This document shows positions 45,206 to 57,150 of a DNA stretch of 64,000 bases, one piece after another (position 1 is the stretch's first letter; every line of letters starts with the position of its first letter). Under the pieces are notes generated by a model. It made no database searches and was not told the DNA's origin. It saw only the letters and a program-made list of their open reading frames with translations. This stretch comes from Liopterus haemorrhoidalis (lineage: Eukaryota > Arthropoda > Insecta > Coleoptera > Dytiscidae), in the NCBI GenBank assembly GCA_963971575.1, contig OZ020624.1, forward strand, positions 1,121,001 to 1,185,000, written 5' to 3'. Both the position numbers and the translations under genes were made by a program.

Positions 45206-46375
45206 TATACGTAGTCCAATTTGTACAAGTCCCATCCTGTGGTGATATTATGACAGTCTGTCAAGAGCGGAAGTCCTCCTTTCCCACAGGGTGACATTCC
45301 GAAGTGAGTGGGCTCTATCATACCATAGGGAACACCACCCTTGCTTACAAAACAGGGAATTTTTTTTATAAATATTTAATCCTCAAGAAAACCCTTTCTT
45401 ATACCTTAACATTACTCCAGAAAGGTTGGAATTTTTTATAACACTATAAGATTTTTATAAGTTTCATAAAGGTAAAAACTTGGGAAGAGCAGGATAATAT
45501 ATTAGAAATATATTTTTTTAATGGAAAAAATTTCTCATGCTTAAATTTTTAACTTTAAACATAAAATACGTACACTTTGTACAGCAACGGTAAGCTTAAA
45601 CTGGTCAGTTTTGCGAATTAGTAATTTCTTACTTTTTTTTTCGCACAATGACGAACACAATCACCCCTCAAATTATTGACATCACTTACGCCCTGTATAG
45701 TTATAAACCGTAGTATTGTTAAACCCTAATTCAGTTCCATATAGAAGTGTGACATGAAATTTGGGGTAATAGAAGTTGTGACATAGATAGATGTAGGTAA
45801 TTAAGAAAACAATAAAGAATAAAGGATGTAGCGTAGCACCCTAGCAATTGTGGTAAAACCAACTAATCAAAATGTCTACACCTAATCCAATAATGAAGTG
45901 AAGAAAAGAAACTAATTTATTCCAAACAAAAGCAATAAAATGCCAAGGCGACAATTACAGCGACATCATCTCAACGCGACATAAAAACTAAACATCTGTC
46001 ACAGGCAATTTCTTAAAAGGATCACAGACGTTTGATTTAGGAACGACGTAGACGAAGGAGATAAAATGGAAGACCAGTAACGTAACTTACAGTGGTAAAA
46101 TATCTTGCAGCAACCTGCAGGTTTTATGTTGCTCAAATATTTTTGTTGTTTATACCAGGCATTTTAAATATTTCTTCGTATAATAAAGTTTATACCTGAA
46201 ACAGTTAGCTTGATGACACATTTTATATTAGTTCCTGCAACTCCTCAAGAGAAGCAAAGATCTATAAGAATAACGAACATTTGTCCAGAAAGGCAAAGGC
46301 CAGCTTTGCTTTCTGAATACTGGACATGATATCCACATTACCTTCCCCGTCTTCGGTGACGATGCTGCCCATATA
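45206..46375. other. Unresolved stretch
   Basis: Positions 45208-45350 hold a minus-strand frame with MIEPTHFGMSPCGKGGLPLL, TDCHNITTGWDLYKLDY that I do not recognise. The rest is AT-rich with no coding signal. Confidence 0.3.
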
Positions 46376-46440
46376 GCTAGTTAGTTAAAATTTTTGGAGC
46401 ACAGCAACAATGACTATTTGCGCTTGCTAGCAAGCTAACA
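46376..46440 (-). repeat. LINE 3'-end tail fragment
   Basis: TAGTTAGTTAAAATTTTTGG then CAGCAACAATGACTATTTGCGC, reverse complement of the LINE tail. Confidence 0.55.
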
Positions 46441-48147
46441 GAATCTGGAGGTTCGGAATAAGTTCGCATCTTGTAGGTGAATGAGTATTTAGAGCGTTGA
46501 TGCGCATATCTTTTATTTTGCTCATCCTGCACAGCTTTATGAGCAAAGCTGTCCAGATCATACGTTTTAATGATGAAGTGTCACAAAAATACTCACTGCA
46601 TACAGGGCTTTCGGTGCTCTAAGAGCATCTATATAGAATTCCCTAGCAAACCGTAGGTCACGACAGAGCTACACAGGTCGACGATTTTTACTCGAAGGAC
46701 CGATAAAGAGTTGGTAGACGCGGTTTCGTCCTTAAGAAAAGAGAGGGATTTTAACTCTTCTGCTCCTAGGGGCTGTTCTAGGAGACTATCACAAAGGGAG
46801 TAGTTAGCCCTAGCTGGGGAAAGAAGGGGTAAAATCCAGGCCCACAAATAAGGTGAAAGGGGGAGTCGAAGCTCGATGTTTCCCTCGGTGATCTTGACCC
46901 CTACCGACGATGTACCTAACACAAAAATTCGTGGACTCAGCTCAACTCCTGGCAAGATATGGTGCGATGTAAAATGGCCGGTGTACTTGGTCGGTCACAA
47001 TACAATAATATTACAGTACAAAATCTTATAACTAACACTAGAAATATTAACATAAAGTGTAAAGTTGGTTGTAGTGAAAACCAACCTTTAGTGCAATGTT
47101 AATAAGAACTACTAGTAAATGTGGAACAAATAAATGGTTATATTGCACTAACAATTAAAGAAAGGATCAGCTGAAGGCAAATGTAATAGTAACTACAACA
47201 AATTGAATATTTAAAACAATAAATAGCAAATTCACAACAATATACAATATTATTGCTACTAAATTATGTCAGCAGTAGGCTAGACTATAGAATTAAACAA
47301 CAATAATAAACTATAAACTGTAAACAGTGCCAGCTGTGGATTTTGCGGGGCCTTGGGAAAATAATGCATTTGGTGTCAAAAATTGGTGTCAATAGGAAGC
47401 CACTACTCTCGAAGAAGCAACATTTAAAGCATTTACGCTGAACAAGAAAGCGTCAAAATTATCCCATACAGGAAAATCTAATAGGAAAATTGCTACTAGA
47501 TTTCACTGAAATCAATTTTCCATTAACTAGATAAATTTTGATGTTCTCTTGCCCAACGTAAACGTTTAAATATTGCTTTTCCGAGAGTAGTGGCTTCCTT
47601 TGCGCTCGGCATCCTCGATTATCTAAAACTCTAGAGACTTTTTATAATAATAGATGTGCATCACTTACACCAGTATCTTCAAATCATGGTGACCAAAGGT
47701 TTCGTATCCAAAACTACTTCTAATCGCCCCCTTTACAAGTTCTAAAAGTTTGTTGAATGATTTAACCATTACCATTAATGTACTATTATTATTTTACTCG
47801 TTTAACAGTGAGTAAATCGTTAGATACAACCCCTAAATACTCGTTATAGTTATAGGTTATGTTGTGATTGTTATATAAAGCTATAAGATGTTATGATCGT
47901 TTTATTGTTTACGATACATTTGGGTGTTAACGTCTTTGAGTTAATTCATAAAGTTTGGTATCTCGTGTATAACTGATTGTCTGTCATTTATACCCAAACT
48001 AAATGTTTCAAATATATAATTGCTTCGCTTTATAACGATTTCATTATTAACGTGTAGGTCATAAGAACGATGCTAGCTACTTATGTCCAAGAATGCAATG
48101 ATTTCCACACTTTTTGTCAATTTTCACATAAGTTAACTCGTTCTAAC
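46441..48147. other. Unresolved, possibly LTR-element interior
   Basis: A moderately GC-rich part at 46630-46960 has a 108-residue minus frame (MPGVELSPRIFVLGTSSVGV...) without known motifs. The rest is AT-rich with CAACAA/AATAAT runs. It lies between two copies of an LTR/primer-binding-site border in the same orientation, so it may be a decayed retrotransposon, but I found no gag, protease or RT motif. Confidence 0.3.
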
Positions 48148-48186
48148 TTTGCTTTGAAGCCCCACGTTGGGCGCCAAATTATGTAA
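48148..48186 (-). other. LTR-retrotransposon 5' border with primer-binding site, copy 2
   Basis: TTACATAAT / TTGGCGCCCAACGTGGGGC on the minus strand, followed by CAAAGCAAAGTTAGAACGAG as in copy 1. The LTR would extend to the right from 48187 (minus-strand end ACTATATGTATAAATAAG). Confidence 0.55.
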
Positions 48187-48894
48187 CTTATTTATACATA
48201 TAGTTAATACAAAGTTGACAATATCATTCTATTGACAACAACGTTAATTTCTTCATTAATAGTTTAAAACCGATGCGATATTGTCAACTTTATTTGTTAA
48301 ATATATTTATTCAACGGTGGTGAAAATTGCCAAATGAGTATTTTGCACCTAACCATTAATTTATTTTAGTACTGGGTAAGTACACATATGTTACATTTGA
48401 AATACTAGAGAGTGGGTATAATATAAACACTGGTCCATCAGAAATAAATCTTACAACTAATGCGATTATTTTGCACTTTACCGCTGCGCCGGCAAATGAT
48501 ACACCAATGGGCCAGCTAACGGCCACGGAGACACCGGGGTACTTGCCCAGTGCGAAATGACAGCACTGGCCCATTACTTTCAATGCCGGGGAGTATGTGC
48601 TTCAATAGTACTGGCCCGTATAAAAATGTTTGCTGGGTTCTAGTAACTCAATATACCTCGATCACACTACAGCAGCTTCAAGTATAAATCACAAACAGAT
48701 CGAATAAAAATCTTGCCCATTCTTATAACAACAACTTACTTTAATAAAAGAATCAAAAAGCAAACACTTTTACTGTAATTCGTTTCTAACCGAACAAGAT
48801 CTCAACTGCAGTAAATTTGTAAAATCGTTGAACGAAAGGTATGTTTTAAGCTATTGCCGAAAGATGATGTTAGCTATATTAGTAAATTTTCTTT
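48187..48894. other. Unresolved, probably LTR plus unknown
   Basis: The first 110 bases may be LTR sequence. Positions 48350-48610 have TAGTACTGGG / GTACTTGCCCAG-type inverted motifs and moderate GC, not assigned. Confidence 0.3.
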
Positions 48895-49563
48895 GGGATC
48901 CATATTAAATACAGGGTCCATTTTAGGACCTTTCTTCTATACTTATTATGGAATTCCAGATATAATGTATATGATCGTCGCTTAGAATCAATTCAAAAGA
49001 AATTTCTGAATTATTTGAGTTATCGCTTCCCAATATCACATGTTTCATACTTATCAAGATGTTATTATTTCAAAATGATTACCTTGCATTGCAGACGCAT
49101 GAACAATGATGTAATTTTTCTTACTAAAATTATTAAAAACTTAATTGATTCACCGTATCTCCTTATGAATATAAATTTAAATATACCGCTTCGCAACTTA
49201 AGAAATAAATACCTTTTTAGACAACCTTTTGCTAGGAGTAACTATGCCCAAAACGCCCCCTTAAACCGATTAGTTTCTACATTTAATAATATATTATTGG
49301 AGGCAGATCCGTTTCATTTGAGTTTAAACACTATAAAACGCCGCCTTCATACATTTAGTGTTCAAAGCACTATTAATGAAAATTAATTCATTCTTCTGTA
49401 TATATATTTGTTTTTTTTTATTTATCAATTATCCAATTACCGTCTTAATGGCTAAATTTGTTAAATATTAAGTTACTATATTGTAATGTATAGCAATCGA
49501 AGTTGTAGTTTTTAGGTTCGTCCTGTGTACAACTCAATTACATAAATAAATAAATAAAAAATA
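48895..49563 (+). pseudogene. LINE C-terminal fragment with 3' A-rich tail
   Basis: After a degenerate stretch the frame reads WNSRYNVYDRRLESIQKKFL, NYLSYRFPISHVSYLSRCYY, MITLHCRRMNNDVIFLTKII, LNIPLRNLRNKYLFRQPFAR, NYAQNAPLNRLVSTFNNILL and ends about 49385. 'Y..RLESIQKKFL' followed by a fingers-like 'RR..ND..FL.KI' is the C-terminal end of Jockey/CR1-type LINE ORF2. A 3' region leads to CATAAATAAATAAATAAAAA at about 49540-49563, a typical LINE tail. Strongly 5'-truncated, as is common for non-LTR elements. A different family from 38100. Confidence 0.8.
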
Positions 49564-50094
49564 AATATACATTAAATATAATTGTACGGTTCATATTGAT
49601 AATGAATAGAACTGCACTTGATTTTTCTTTCATTCTCTCTACTATAAGTGCTGACAGTACTCTGCTCCTGTACCTCTCCGCTGATTACGAGGGCGCATCG
49701 TCCTCTGACCCTACTCTAAACCCTCAAACTGCTTCCGTAGCGTACGAGTACGTGTTCCGACTACGAAACGATTCAAAAACACCCGCACCATCACCACAGC
49801 AGTAGTCAAAACGTGTTTTATCGCGTTTCCCCACCATACACGAAGATCTTAACATTTTGTTCACATGTTATGTGGGTGTTCACTAGTTTTATGAGTTTGA
49901 AAATTTTCAATGAAATTAGAAAAAGAAATTTTTTTTAATAGTGAAAGTTATGAAGAATTGAAATGTGTCTTTACACATTTTTCTTCTTCTTTTGGGCACT
50001 GTCTTGATCTTTTTCTGTTCCTGTTCAGGTCTTTCCATGTTTCCATGTGTCAGATCTTCCCAGACGAACACAAACCAGTCAACGCCTACCAAGA
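49564..50094. other. Unresolved, one short frame
   Basis: The frame 49596-49805 (MIMNRTALDFSFILSTISAD, YLSADYEGASSSDPTLN) is slightly GC-richer than its surroundings and unrecognised. Possibly an exon or LINE ORF1 debris. Confidence 0.25.
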
Positions 50095-50345
50095 AATGAA
50101 ATCCAATACCACCTTAACAAAAAATGCTGCACAAGATTGGTTTGTGGCGAACAGATTAAGCAGAAACGAATCTAAAACCCAACACCTATTGTTTCCCCTG
50201 AGACCAACAACAGAGAATATAAGTCAAGATCCTGTTAAGTTCCTAAAAGTAACCATTGGTATAAATCTCAGTTGGGAAAAACATGCGGAAACAGCAGAAA
50301 AATGCAAGGCAATCTACTGTATAAGAAATCTAAAATCTATCATCA
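50095..50345 (+). pseudogene. LINE reverse transcriptase fragment
   Basis: QDWFVANRLSRNESKTQHLL, FPLRPTTENISQDPVKFLKV, TIGINLSWEKHAETAEKCKA, IYCIRNLKSIIN. The 'WF..N.L..NE.KT......VKFL.V.I...L.W..H' sequence is the palm/thumb boundary of Jockey-type RTs, downstream of YADD. It has an open frame but is short, with neither the catalytic motifs upstream nor a 3' end. It joins a family G fragment at 50346. Confidence 0.75.
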
Positions 50346-50400
50346 ACTCGTCCCATTGATGTCAAAAGCTTAAATATGAAGTTTCATAAAAATCCTTTTA
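50346..50400 (-). repeat. Family G repeat, internal fragment
   Basis: CTCGTCCCATTGATGTCAAA, AGCTTAAATATGAAGTTTC, ATAAAAATCCTTTTA. Confidence 0.75.
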
Positions 50401-51007
50401 TTTAATGTATCCTAGACTGTTCTTTCCGGTTCCTCTAATAGTAAACATATAATGAATAACTTCTATTAAGCGGTATCGTGGCATGGGGGAGTTTATAAGG
50501 AGAGCAGGATCGCAACCCTCGCGCTCAACGGATGTTGCTTGTATTCTTGTGCAAGATTTTCTTTCTTTTCCCGTATATGAAAACTGAGCGGGCTACCGTG
50601 TGTGTGCCGTGTACGTAACGTAGCGTACTCGTGCATGTTGCCATGGGAACGGGAGAGAAGTTGGCGGGAAGGCTCTGCAACCACGCCCAGGTGCTGGGGG
50701 GGGGCGACCGCCGCCGCCGCCGCCGACTGAGAATGCGGGGTGAATAATCCCACTCCGTCATCCACCTCAACAAATTAACGCTCTTTTCAGCTTTAAATAC
50801 TTTACAATTACAAACTAAGGAAGTATCGAGGGTATCGTTTAAACAGATTTAACAAGTCATGTTCTGAGATCTTCCCAACAACCTATTACAAAATTTAGAA
50901 CGATAAACCACTGTTTACATCGAAGTTGGCATTTCGTATTTACCAAGTTTGCTACTTAAGTTTTACGGATAACGAGGAAATCAACAAAATTTGTTTATAT
51001 ACATACA
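50401..51007. other. CpG-rich patch with (CCG)n, unassigned
   Basis: Positions 50490-50770 are GC-rich, with a short G run at about 50696-50704, GCCGCCGCCGCCGCCGCC near 50710-50726 and TATAAGG near 50496. Overlapping frames on the minus strand have no known motif. It resembles a promoter or 5' UTR island. Confidence 0.3.
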
Positions 51008-51120
51008 GTGAATATCGTTTATAACGATGTTGAAGGAACCAATGAAATTCGGTCGTTATAAATGTAGGTCGCTATATCCAAAAACTATAAATACAATGAA
51101 AAATATGTACATTTTATTTA
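51008..51120 (+). repeat. pogo-like terminal fragment
   Basis: ACAGTGAATATCGTTTATAAC, GGAACCAATGAAATTCGGTC, as at 12540 and (reverse) 33629-33709. Confidence 0.65.
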
Positions 51121-51154
51121 TGTTAGAAAAGAGCACATTTACATGAGTGCAAGA

Positions 51155-51361
51155 TAGGGTGACCATTTTCTTAAGAAGGCAATGCGGGACAAAGCAAAAC
51201 AAAAGGTCGTCACTTTCCAAATATAAGTGAAGAACAAAAAACAAAAGGTCCTCATTTCCTCAAATACAAATTAAGAAATCAAAAGTTAAAATGAGGGACT
51301 TTTGCGGGACGTGTCTTAATGCGGGACACCCAATCAAAATGCGGGACGAATGGTAACCCTA
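51155..51361. mobile_element. Short hAT, TAGGGTGACC ends (207 bp)
   Basis: Ends TAGGGTGACCATTTTCTTAA and (reverse complement) TAGGGTTACCATTCGTCCCG, exact duplication GTGCAAGA (51147-51154 and 51362-51369). Contains AAGTGAAGAACAAAAAACAA modules. Confidence 0.92.
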
Positions 51362-51544
51362 GTGCAAGAAGCTTAAACAACAAAAACAATATTCAATGGT
51401 TACAAAACATAAAAAAAAAACAATTTTACAATCAACTTAACACTTACATAATTTTACATACATATGTATGTATACATATTTAAATTTAAAAAAAAATCTG
51501 TCATTTTGGTTTATTCTGTGATTTTGAGTTTTTTAATATTTTTT

Positions 51545-52240
51545 ACCGACCGCCAACATATATAAGGGAGGTATTGTGATCATACCAATTTTGACATTTC
51601 GAGATTTCGATGGATCCACACGAATTGAGGTCCCTACATAACGTTTTGACTATTTTTAGCATGATGTCTGTTGGTCTGTCTGTCCGTTCGTCCATCCGTC
51701 TGTCTGTGTACACGTGCAGAGCAAATTCGGCTGAAAGGATTTTTCTGAAACTTCATATTTCATAAGCTTCTGACATTAATGGCACGAGTTGATCAACTTT
51801 TGGTAAAAATCGGTTGACTAAAAATTTTTACTCGTGTCGGTTTTAAGATTTTTGCGAATATTTCACAACGGAAAAATATTTCGAAAACATTTATTTAACA
51901 AAATGTTGCTATAAAAGCAATAACTAACAACTTTTATTTGAGACATTTTTTGAGAAAAAGAAAAAATTTTTAGAAATTTTTCGAAATTTTTTGTCTCAAT
52001 TTTTTCATACTTATATTTAACGTTTCCATGGTAAATATATCTAAAAAATTCTAGTTATATTTTGGTAAATGTTGCATTTAATTTTTAAAAGCGTAAATAA
52101 CTAGTTCGCGTTAAGCGTTATAAATGTAACGTTTCCATGGTCATGATAAATAATATCTCTGTTAGAAAATATTAGGCCAAGTTATTTCTACTCAGTTGCT
52201 AGAATGTATTTTATAGAAGTACTTTGTGGTGGCGATCGGT
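51545..52240 (+). repeat. Family G repeat, 0.7-kb copy with both ends
   Basis: ACCGACCGCCAACATATATA at the left, GTCTGTCTGTCCGTTCGTCC core near 51670, TGTACACGTGCAGAGCAAA, TTTTGGTAAAAATCGGTTGA, GTTTCCATGGTCATGATAAA, and right end GGTGGCGATCGGT followed by the usual CCAGTGGTGGCCCAGCTGAT flank. It lacks the ~0.9-kb middle of the copy at 16048. Confidence 0.85.
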
Positions 52241-52557
52241 CCAGTGGTGGCCCAGCTGATTTTTATAAATGCTGAAAATAATAAATTAAGTTTTTTTTAT
52301 AATTTAAAGACAGAGCGAATCTAACCATACTTTTATGTTTTGTAAATAAAATTCTTAACATATTTATATCTTTCGAATTATAATAAATGGGTTACTATTA
52401 TTATTATTAAATAATGTTTAAAAATATTAAAATTTATAAATATAAAAAGAAACATATTTCTTGGTGGGGCACTGCCCATTTGCAATTTGGACAATGCCCT
52501 TGTATTGAAATCAAACAAAAATGTTGCTCTCTAATAATTTGTGCAATACTAGTTTAA
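52241..52557. other. Unresolved AT-rich stretch
   Basis: Nothing recognised. Confidence 0.3.
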
Positions 52558-52816
52558 GGCCCGGTCTTTCCACCATCAGATAAAGTCCCAGGTAACTATC
52601 TGACAGATAAGGTTATTTGTAACTTCATCTGCTGAATAAATGTCATCCCTTCTTTCTATACAAATGTATCTATCGGATAGTTATCTAACGGATAATGAGA
52701 CTGACGTATTGGATTCACTGACTGGTATTGACATTTATTCAGCAGATGAAGTTACAAATAACCTTATCTGTCAGATAGTTACCTGGAACTTTATCTGAAG
52801 GTGGAAAGACCGGGCC
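52558..52816. mobile_element. Palindromic MITE with TTAA duplication (259 bp)
   Basis: Inverted arms of about 95 bp start GGCCCGGTCTTTCCACC. TTAA on both sides (52554-52557 and 52817-52820) indicates piggyBac- or Kolobok-type mobilisation. No coding. Confidence 0.85.
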
Positions 52817-52820
52817 TTAA

Positions 52821-54420
52821 TGAAACTAGGTCTAAATATCTTGTCGATTAGTAGCCTTGTGCACAAGTTGTAAGTTGTAACGTATAAGTTTGCAAAGTAA
52901 TAAAATGTAAACTATGTGAAATAATGTACTAAAATACCCATGTCATAAAATCTTGTAGTTCATGGGTACTTAGTCCAATAAAATACAATAATTTATGCGA
53001 ATGTGTATCGCATAAATAACAAAGTTGTAGAACACATTCGTTTTAAATGAACTTTTATTACAACGTTTGCGCTTAAACTGATATAAATAATAATTGTTGA
53101 TATTTAGAATTTAATGCTTCAGGCAGCCACAACAAAATATGGTATATACTTGAGATATTCGACGTGTACCATGTGTTCAAAAAGAAATTACATAAGGGTT
53201 CGCTGTGGAAAAATAAAATAATGTGTTCTGCAAGCTTTAACTGTCAATTAATTAACTGTCATCACTGTTCTTGTCATAAGTTTCTATTGAAAATACAAAC
53301 TAGACAACATAAACTACAATACTACTACTTTTCAATAGAATAATATAAATATTAAACACAATTTAATATTTATATTATTTTTTCTTCTAAGACCGTATTC
53401 TTTGGTTAGATATTCTTCTTTTTTTTTCATCTATATGAAGAATTGAGAAAAACATTTCATTATTGGGAAACATATTAAAAGGAAAATATGTCAAAACAGT
53501 AAATATTTATCTACCATTTATCAAAATTTATCTTTGAACTAGATCCAATTCATCTTCTAAAAATAATACGAAAACTATTTACAAAACAAAAATAAACAAA
53601 AGAATTTTATAAGAGGAAAGAAAGAGGACAAAATAAATCACTAATAAAACACGTGACGTAAAGTAAAAGAAGAGAAATAACTGGGAGATGGTGTAATCTC
53701 ATTGGATGTGGGTGAAATGCAGCTAAAATCGAAGCCGGAGCTTAAAGTTCATAGTTCACAGAGGCTGCGGGGACGCTTCAATCGTAATTCAGAGAGCGTC
53801 GGGACGGCAGAGCGTTGTCCGAAAACCACGCGCCGCCTCCACACGAACATTCAACAATATTTTACTTTGAAGTTTTTGTTTGCATTCTATCCCACTACCC
53901 TACATAATGGATTTAATTTTGGTACCTTGTAGTTTCACAGCACAAACTAGTTAGTTGGATACATTACATACTTGGCTATTAGCAACAGAACAGAAAACAA
54001 TTATTGTTGCTTCCAGGATTTCGTACGTATAACCAACAGGTTATTATAACTAGAGATGTGTCAGATATCCGTATCCGTATTCGCGGATATCCACAAGAAA
54101 AAATATATCCGTATCATCTAATATAGTTGCGCATATTATACATTATTAGGCCGCGAATATACAGAAAACTGGTAAATCAGCGCTGACAATCGGTACCAAA
54201 AACAAGCGTACTGGGTTACTGCTTGAGCACACGCTAAACGCTGATATTGCATGTGACACTGACAGATGACATAACTAGATATTGAAGTTTTTGTTAAATT
54301 TTTTCCTATTTATCGTACATTTTTTAATTATATTGGCCTAGCATAGAGTGAACTCTAATTTTGAAAGTGTATAGCTACTCTTTCGTATATTGGCTCAATT
54401 ATATGTTGAAATAAGTGAAA
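52821..54420. other. Unresolved 1.6-kb stretch
   Basis: Mostly AT-rich. The frame at 53702-53932 (MDVGEMQLKSKPELKVHSSQ, RLRGRFNRNSESVGTAERCP) lies in a small GC-richer patch and is unrecognised. TAGAGATGTGTCAGATATCC at 54051 resembles a hAT left end, with no partner found. Confidence 0.3.
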
Positions 54421-55302
54421 ATGGCGAGTTCTGATTCATCTTTGGATGAGTTGTTTCTACTAGAATAGAACTGCCATACGTCCCGGTACACCGGGACATG
54501 TCCCGGTTTTGAGGTTTGTGTCCCAGTGTCCCGGTCCAGAAGTCATTTGTCCCGGTCGATTTAAAATTTATGCATATTAAAAAATTATTTTTCGATAATA
54601 TTGTACATATACATATATACATACTATATATAAATTGAGCGCAATTCGCTTTCTATTGACACTGTGAAAAGCATAATTCAATGTGTTTTAAATTATAAAA
54701 TGTCATGCATTGAATTCTATAATTATACAAAAGGGGAAAAAGAACTGCTCCAAAAAACGAAAACATCGGAGAAGTATGATTGGGCAAAGAAGAGCGATGA
54801 TAAAGAAGCCACCGTAGTCGGGGAAGGGGGAGAGTAAAGGCAAGAGAAGAATGGAATGTAAGATTCTATTTGGTTTTATTAAATTGAATCGCCCATTAAT
54901 TTATATTATATTATTTTAGATTTGATAAAGACGCATCCACAAAACGCATCGAACTGAGTGTTCCAAAATGATTCACCATTGATCCCAAAGTTTTGCTCTT
55001 GGAATACCTATTATCAATCTCTACTTTAATTATTTTTTTTTTTGTCTTTAAAATTTTTAATTTTTTTAAAATATTGTGCAATTTTTTATAATAAAGGTAT
55101 TAATTGTCGATAAAAGTTTTCTTTAAGTTGTTTTTTTTTTTTGGGGGGGGGGTGTCCCGGTCGGTAGTCCGACAATTATGGCAGCCCTATACTAGAATCA
55201 CTATATTTAAAAATGTAACAAAAAAAAAAAAGGTATACATGCAATAAACCAAGAGAGACGTAAATATGGGGAATACCACCACCTTATGGAGCCGGCGGGT
55301 TA
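54421..55302 (+). pseudogene. Harbinger-type nuclease first exon, split by a hAT
   Basis: MASSDSSLDELFLLE starts at 54421 and is interrupted within the codons at 54465 by the hAT. Beyond the duplicated octamer it continues SLYLK, and after a frameshift KKRYTCNKPRERRKYGEYHH and LMEPAG-stop (about 55240-55302). The acidic start followed by a basic run and 'RERRKYGEYHHLMEP' matches the N-terminal part of Harbinger/HARBI1-type proteins ('..GEYHHL..EL'). Most of the nuclease is absent. Frameshifted and non-functional. No matching TIRs were identified for the host element. Confidence 0.55.
54466..55189. mobile_element. hAT, TAG..CTGCCATA ends, 'GTCCCGG' family (724 bp)
   Basis: Ends TAGAACTGCCATACGTCCCG and (reverse complement) TAGGGCTGCCATA, exact duplication TACTAGAA (54458-54465 and 55190-55197). 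Subterminal GTCCCGGT repeats at both ends. The interior has no clear transposase. Confidence 0.92.
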
Positions 55303-56445
55303 ACAATACTGCCGGTTGTTGTGCTTAATTGAAATAAATTTCAAATTGTGTTTTGATTATTTTTTATTTGTATATTATTGTATTGATTATATTAAATACT
55401 ATCATCGGAACTTTCCTTCAATACTGTGTTTTATTATACTAGATCTCTTGTTTATCATTTCTCATATTTGTTTTAAACCGTTAATAGTAAAAATATGGTT
55501 AGTGCCGAATGAGTGCTGTTTACACGTTACACGTACCAATTGATGAGAGATCGTACATTGTTAAAACTCTTCATAAAACTATTTTGATAAATGAAACATT
55601 CTTAAATTAAATAACTAAAATCGAAGGTAACGTATGTTGGTATTTAACCCCTCATTGAAATAATGATATTTAAGTTCATTTGGTAGTGGGTTTTCAGTGG
55701 CACGCAGTATATTTTGTTCAGAATAACCCTATAAGTAGGCCTTTTAGCTTGGTTCATGTACGTATGCGATCCCCGAATAACCCACACACACTAGTGTGGG
55801 TGTAGGTCGTATTGTTGTGGAACGACAAGCGGCAGTGAGCGGTTTAGAAAGGTGTCGATGTCTGTGTGTGTGCGGTGTATGGCATGTATCATATACAGCT
55901 GATAAATACCTACATGGCCTGCCTAGGCCTAGATCGATGACTTTATCCGCAAGATTGTAAATTAGAGTGCGTTGCTCCCGTCAGCTGTCCAACCAACACT
56001 CCTGCCTACTGCCTCATGCCTGCTGCCTCATGCCTGCTGTCTGTTGCCTATACCTTATCTGACATTGAATAACAACGTTCTAACTTAACATAACATTGCT
56101 TTTTATAGACACTAAACTCATACCAGATTCCACTGTTACACTAACGACACCAAACAGCCTATTTTAATTAAGGATTTACACCATTAATGCCCGATTGCTA
56201 AAGACAGAGTAAAATGCTTTAAAAAGGGTTCGAAATAGAAAATTTCAAGAACCGGAAGTAATAATAAATAAATAATATAACGCCTAGATAGACTTATAGG
56301 GGCAGAGAAGGTAAGTTCTCCAATTCTAGACCCGAAAGGGTCGATCAAAAAATACATTAGCCTTGAAACGGACAGCGAACTTTAAACATTGAGTTACCGG
56401 AAGGTTCCAGAAATCTGTGGAACGTTTTAAAGTCTACTATACGGG
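55303..56445. other. Unresolved, with short tandem CTGCCTCATGC repeats
   Basis: GCCTCATGCCTGCT-type repeats at 55998-56040; a small palindrome ACCCACAC...GTGTGGGT near 55789-55803. Otherwise AT-rich with no gene. Confidence 0.3.
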
Positions 56446-56896
56446 TGCTACCTTTTAAGTTTTTACAAAAACTACCTGTGGCCACCACAGGACCGACTGC
56501 CATCACAAAGTACTTGTTAAATTCATGCTCTTTTATCAAAAAATCTCAAATAAAAGTTATTGCTTTTATAGCAATTTTTGTTAAATTCATTTTTGTGAAA
56601 TATTCGCAAAAATCTTAAAACCGACACGAGTTAACTCCCATTTCGATTTTTTCCAAAAGTTGATTAACTCATGCCATTGATGTCAAAAGCTTAAATATGA
56701 AGTTTCATAAATATCTTTTTAGCCGAATTTGCTCCGCACGTTTATATGGACTGACAGACAGACAGACCGACAGACATCATGCTAAAAATAGTCAAAACGT
56801 TATGTAGGGACCTCAATTCGTGGAGATCCATCGAAATATCGAAATGTCAAAATCGGTATGATCACAATACCTCCCTTATATATGTTGGCGGTCGGT
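56446..56896 (-). repeat. Family G repeat joined to a mariner A terminus
   Basis: CGGGTGCTACCTTTTAAG, TTTTTACAAAAACTAC (56444-56474) is the mariner A 3' end, cut at CTAC and joined to CTGTGGCCACCACAGG, the conserved flank of family G. The G copy runs to 56896 (GGCGGTCGGT) with a short CAGA core at 56750-56775. Confidence 0.85.
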
Positions 56897-57084
56897 AAAA
56901 ATACTGCTTTAACTATTAAATATTTGAGGCTGAATCGGCCCCAGAGGTGATTGCACAATATCGGAAGACTTATTATTTACGTTACAGTAAAAATGTACAA
57001 TACAAAAACCGTTAAAAGTCCGGTTACTCCAGCTAGTAGTCTTTATTGTTTTATTTATTGTTGTTAATATATAATCTAATCATT

Positions 57085-57150
57085 TAGATGGGCGTTAAGC
57101 GCAAATAGCCAATGTTACAGTGTGCCAAAAATGTTAATTAACTTAACATT
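57085..57150 (+). repeat. LINE 3'-end tail fragment
   Basis: ATTTAGATGGGCG, AGCGCAAATAGCCAATG, TGCCAAAAATGTTAATTAAC, as at 58218-58285. Confidence 0.65.

Noticed and set aside
50493..50773. Pro/Arg-rich minus-strand frames in the (CCG)n patch
   Set aside because: Two overlapping frames over a GC-rich microsatellite, no known domain.
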